From Arthrobacter sp. (lineage in GTDB: Bacteria > Actinomycetota > Actinomycetes > Actinomycetales > Micrococcaceae): DNA of 6,497 nt. Of the stretch, positions 6,349 to 6,497 are shown piece by piece; positions within the stretch are counted from its first letter, which is position 1, and the number at the start of each line of letters is the position of its first letter. The stretch lies in contig JAODMA010000462.1 in NCBI GenBank assembly GCA_025464545.1, forward strand, positions 1 to 6,497. The letters run 5' to 3'. Under the pieces are notes generated by a model. It made no database searches. It was not told the DNA's origin and saw only the letters and a program-made list of their open reading frames with translations. The translations under genes were made by a program, and so were the position numbers.

Positions 6349-6497
6349 ATGAACGAGCAGAACCAGACTCATCCCGATGCAGATTCCTATGATCCTGGGG
6401 CCAGTTCCCTGGCCGGCCAGGTGGATCCCGCGGTGATGGCGGATCTGCTGTCGATCCGCTCCAGCATCGACAACATCGATGCCACCCTCGTGTACCT
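6349..6497 (+). CDS. Chorismate mutase, AroQ type, N-terminal part (3' end outside window)
   Basis: The first 49 codons are visible and the frame runs off the window. Chorismate mutase converts chorismate to prephenate, the first step towards phenylalanine and tyrosine, in the cytoplasm. Residues 1-27 are polar and probably disordered. From residue 29, VMADLLSIRSSIDNIDATLVY looks like the first helix of an AroQ-fold monofunctional enzyme. Aligned by eye with the E. coli P-protein mutase domain (LREKISALDEKLLALL), R37 corresponds to catalytic Arg11 and D44 to Asp18. The other active-site residues lie beyond the window. ATG 6349 is preferred because it sits just after the TATACT element. The gene has its own promoter and is separated from the importer by a strong terminator, so it is not part of that operon. 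The assignment rests on a short segment plus recalled similarity to Arthrobacter proteins. Confidence 0.75.
   Translation, partial: MNEQNQTHPDADSYDPGASSLAGQVDPAVMADLLSIRSSIDNIDATLVY

Overview
The window is chromosomal DNA from a high-G+C Gram-positive bacterium. The codon bias, the protein sequences and the start of the chorismate mutase gene fit the Actinomycetota, most likely an Arthrobacter/Pseudarthrobacter-type member of the Micrococcaceae; the genus is an inference from remembered resemblance, not a search. All genes lie on the + strand. There are no phage, transposon, CRISPR, tRNA or rRNA signatures.

Layout: (1) 1-306, the 3' end of mnmA (tRNA-U34 2-thiouridylase). (2) 307-616, a 310-base intergenic region with a 14-bp palindrome, a perfect 13-bp hairpin after mnmA, and a CRP/GlxR-like motif (TGTGT-N6-TCACA, 478-493) inside a 30-bp imperfect palindrome. 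(3) 617-6197, a four-gene ABC importer operon of the peptide/nickel/opine (Dpp/Opp) class: lipoprotein substrate-binding protein, a 130-bp gap with a GC-rich hairpin and T-rich tail, DppB-like permease, DppC-like permease, and one protein carrying two complete ATPase domains (DppD-DppF fusion). (4) 6198-6348, a strong intrinsic terminator (perfect 15-bp stem plus five Ts) and then a promoter -10 element (TATACT) six bases before the next start codon. (5) 6349-6497, the start of an AroQ-type chorismate mutase, probably translated from a leaderless mRNA.

How it works together: the lipoprotein would capture the substrate outside the membrane, the two permeases form the channel, and the double ATPase supplies both nucleotide-binding domains from one chain. 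The permease and ATPase genes are translationally coupled (1-nt gap, then ATGA overlap). The hairpin after the binding-protein gene probably lets that gene be expressed above the membrane parts. The substrate cannot be read from the sequence; oligopeptides or dipeptides are the default guess. The flanking housekeeping genes are not functionally linked to the importer.

I see no novel biological system here. The points most worth a second look are regulatory: the CRP-like site, the intra-operon hairpin, and the leaderless chorismate mutase start.
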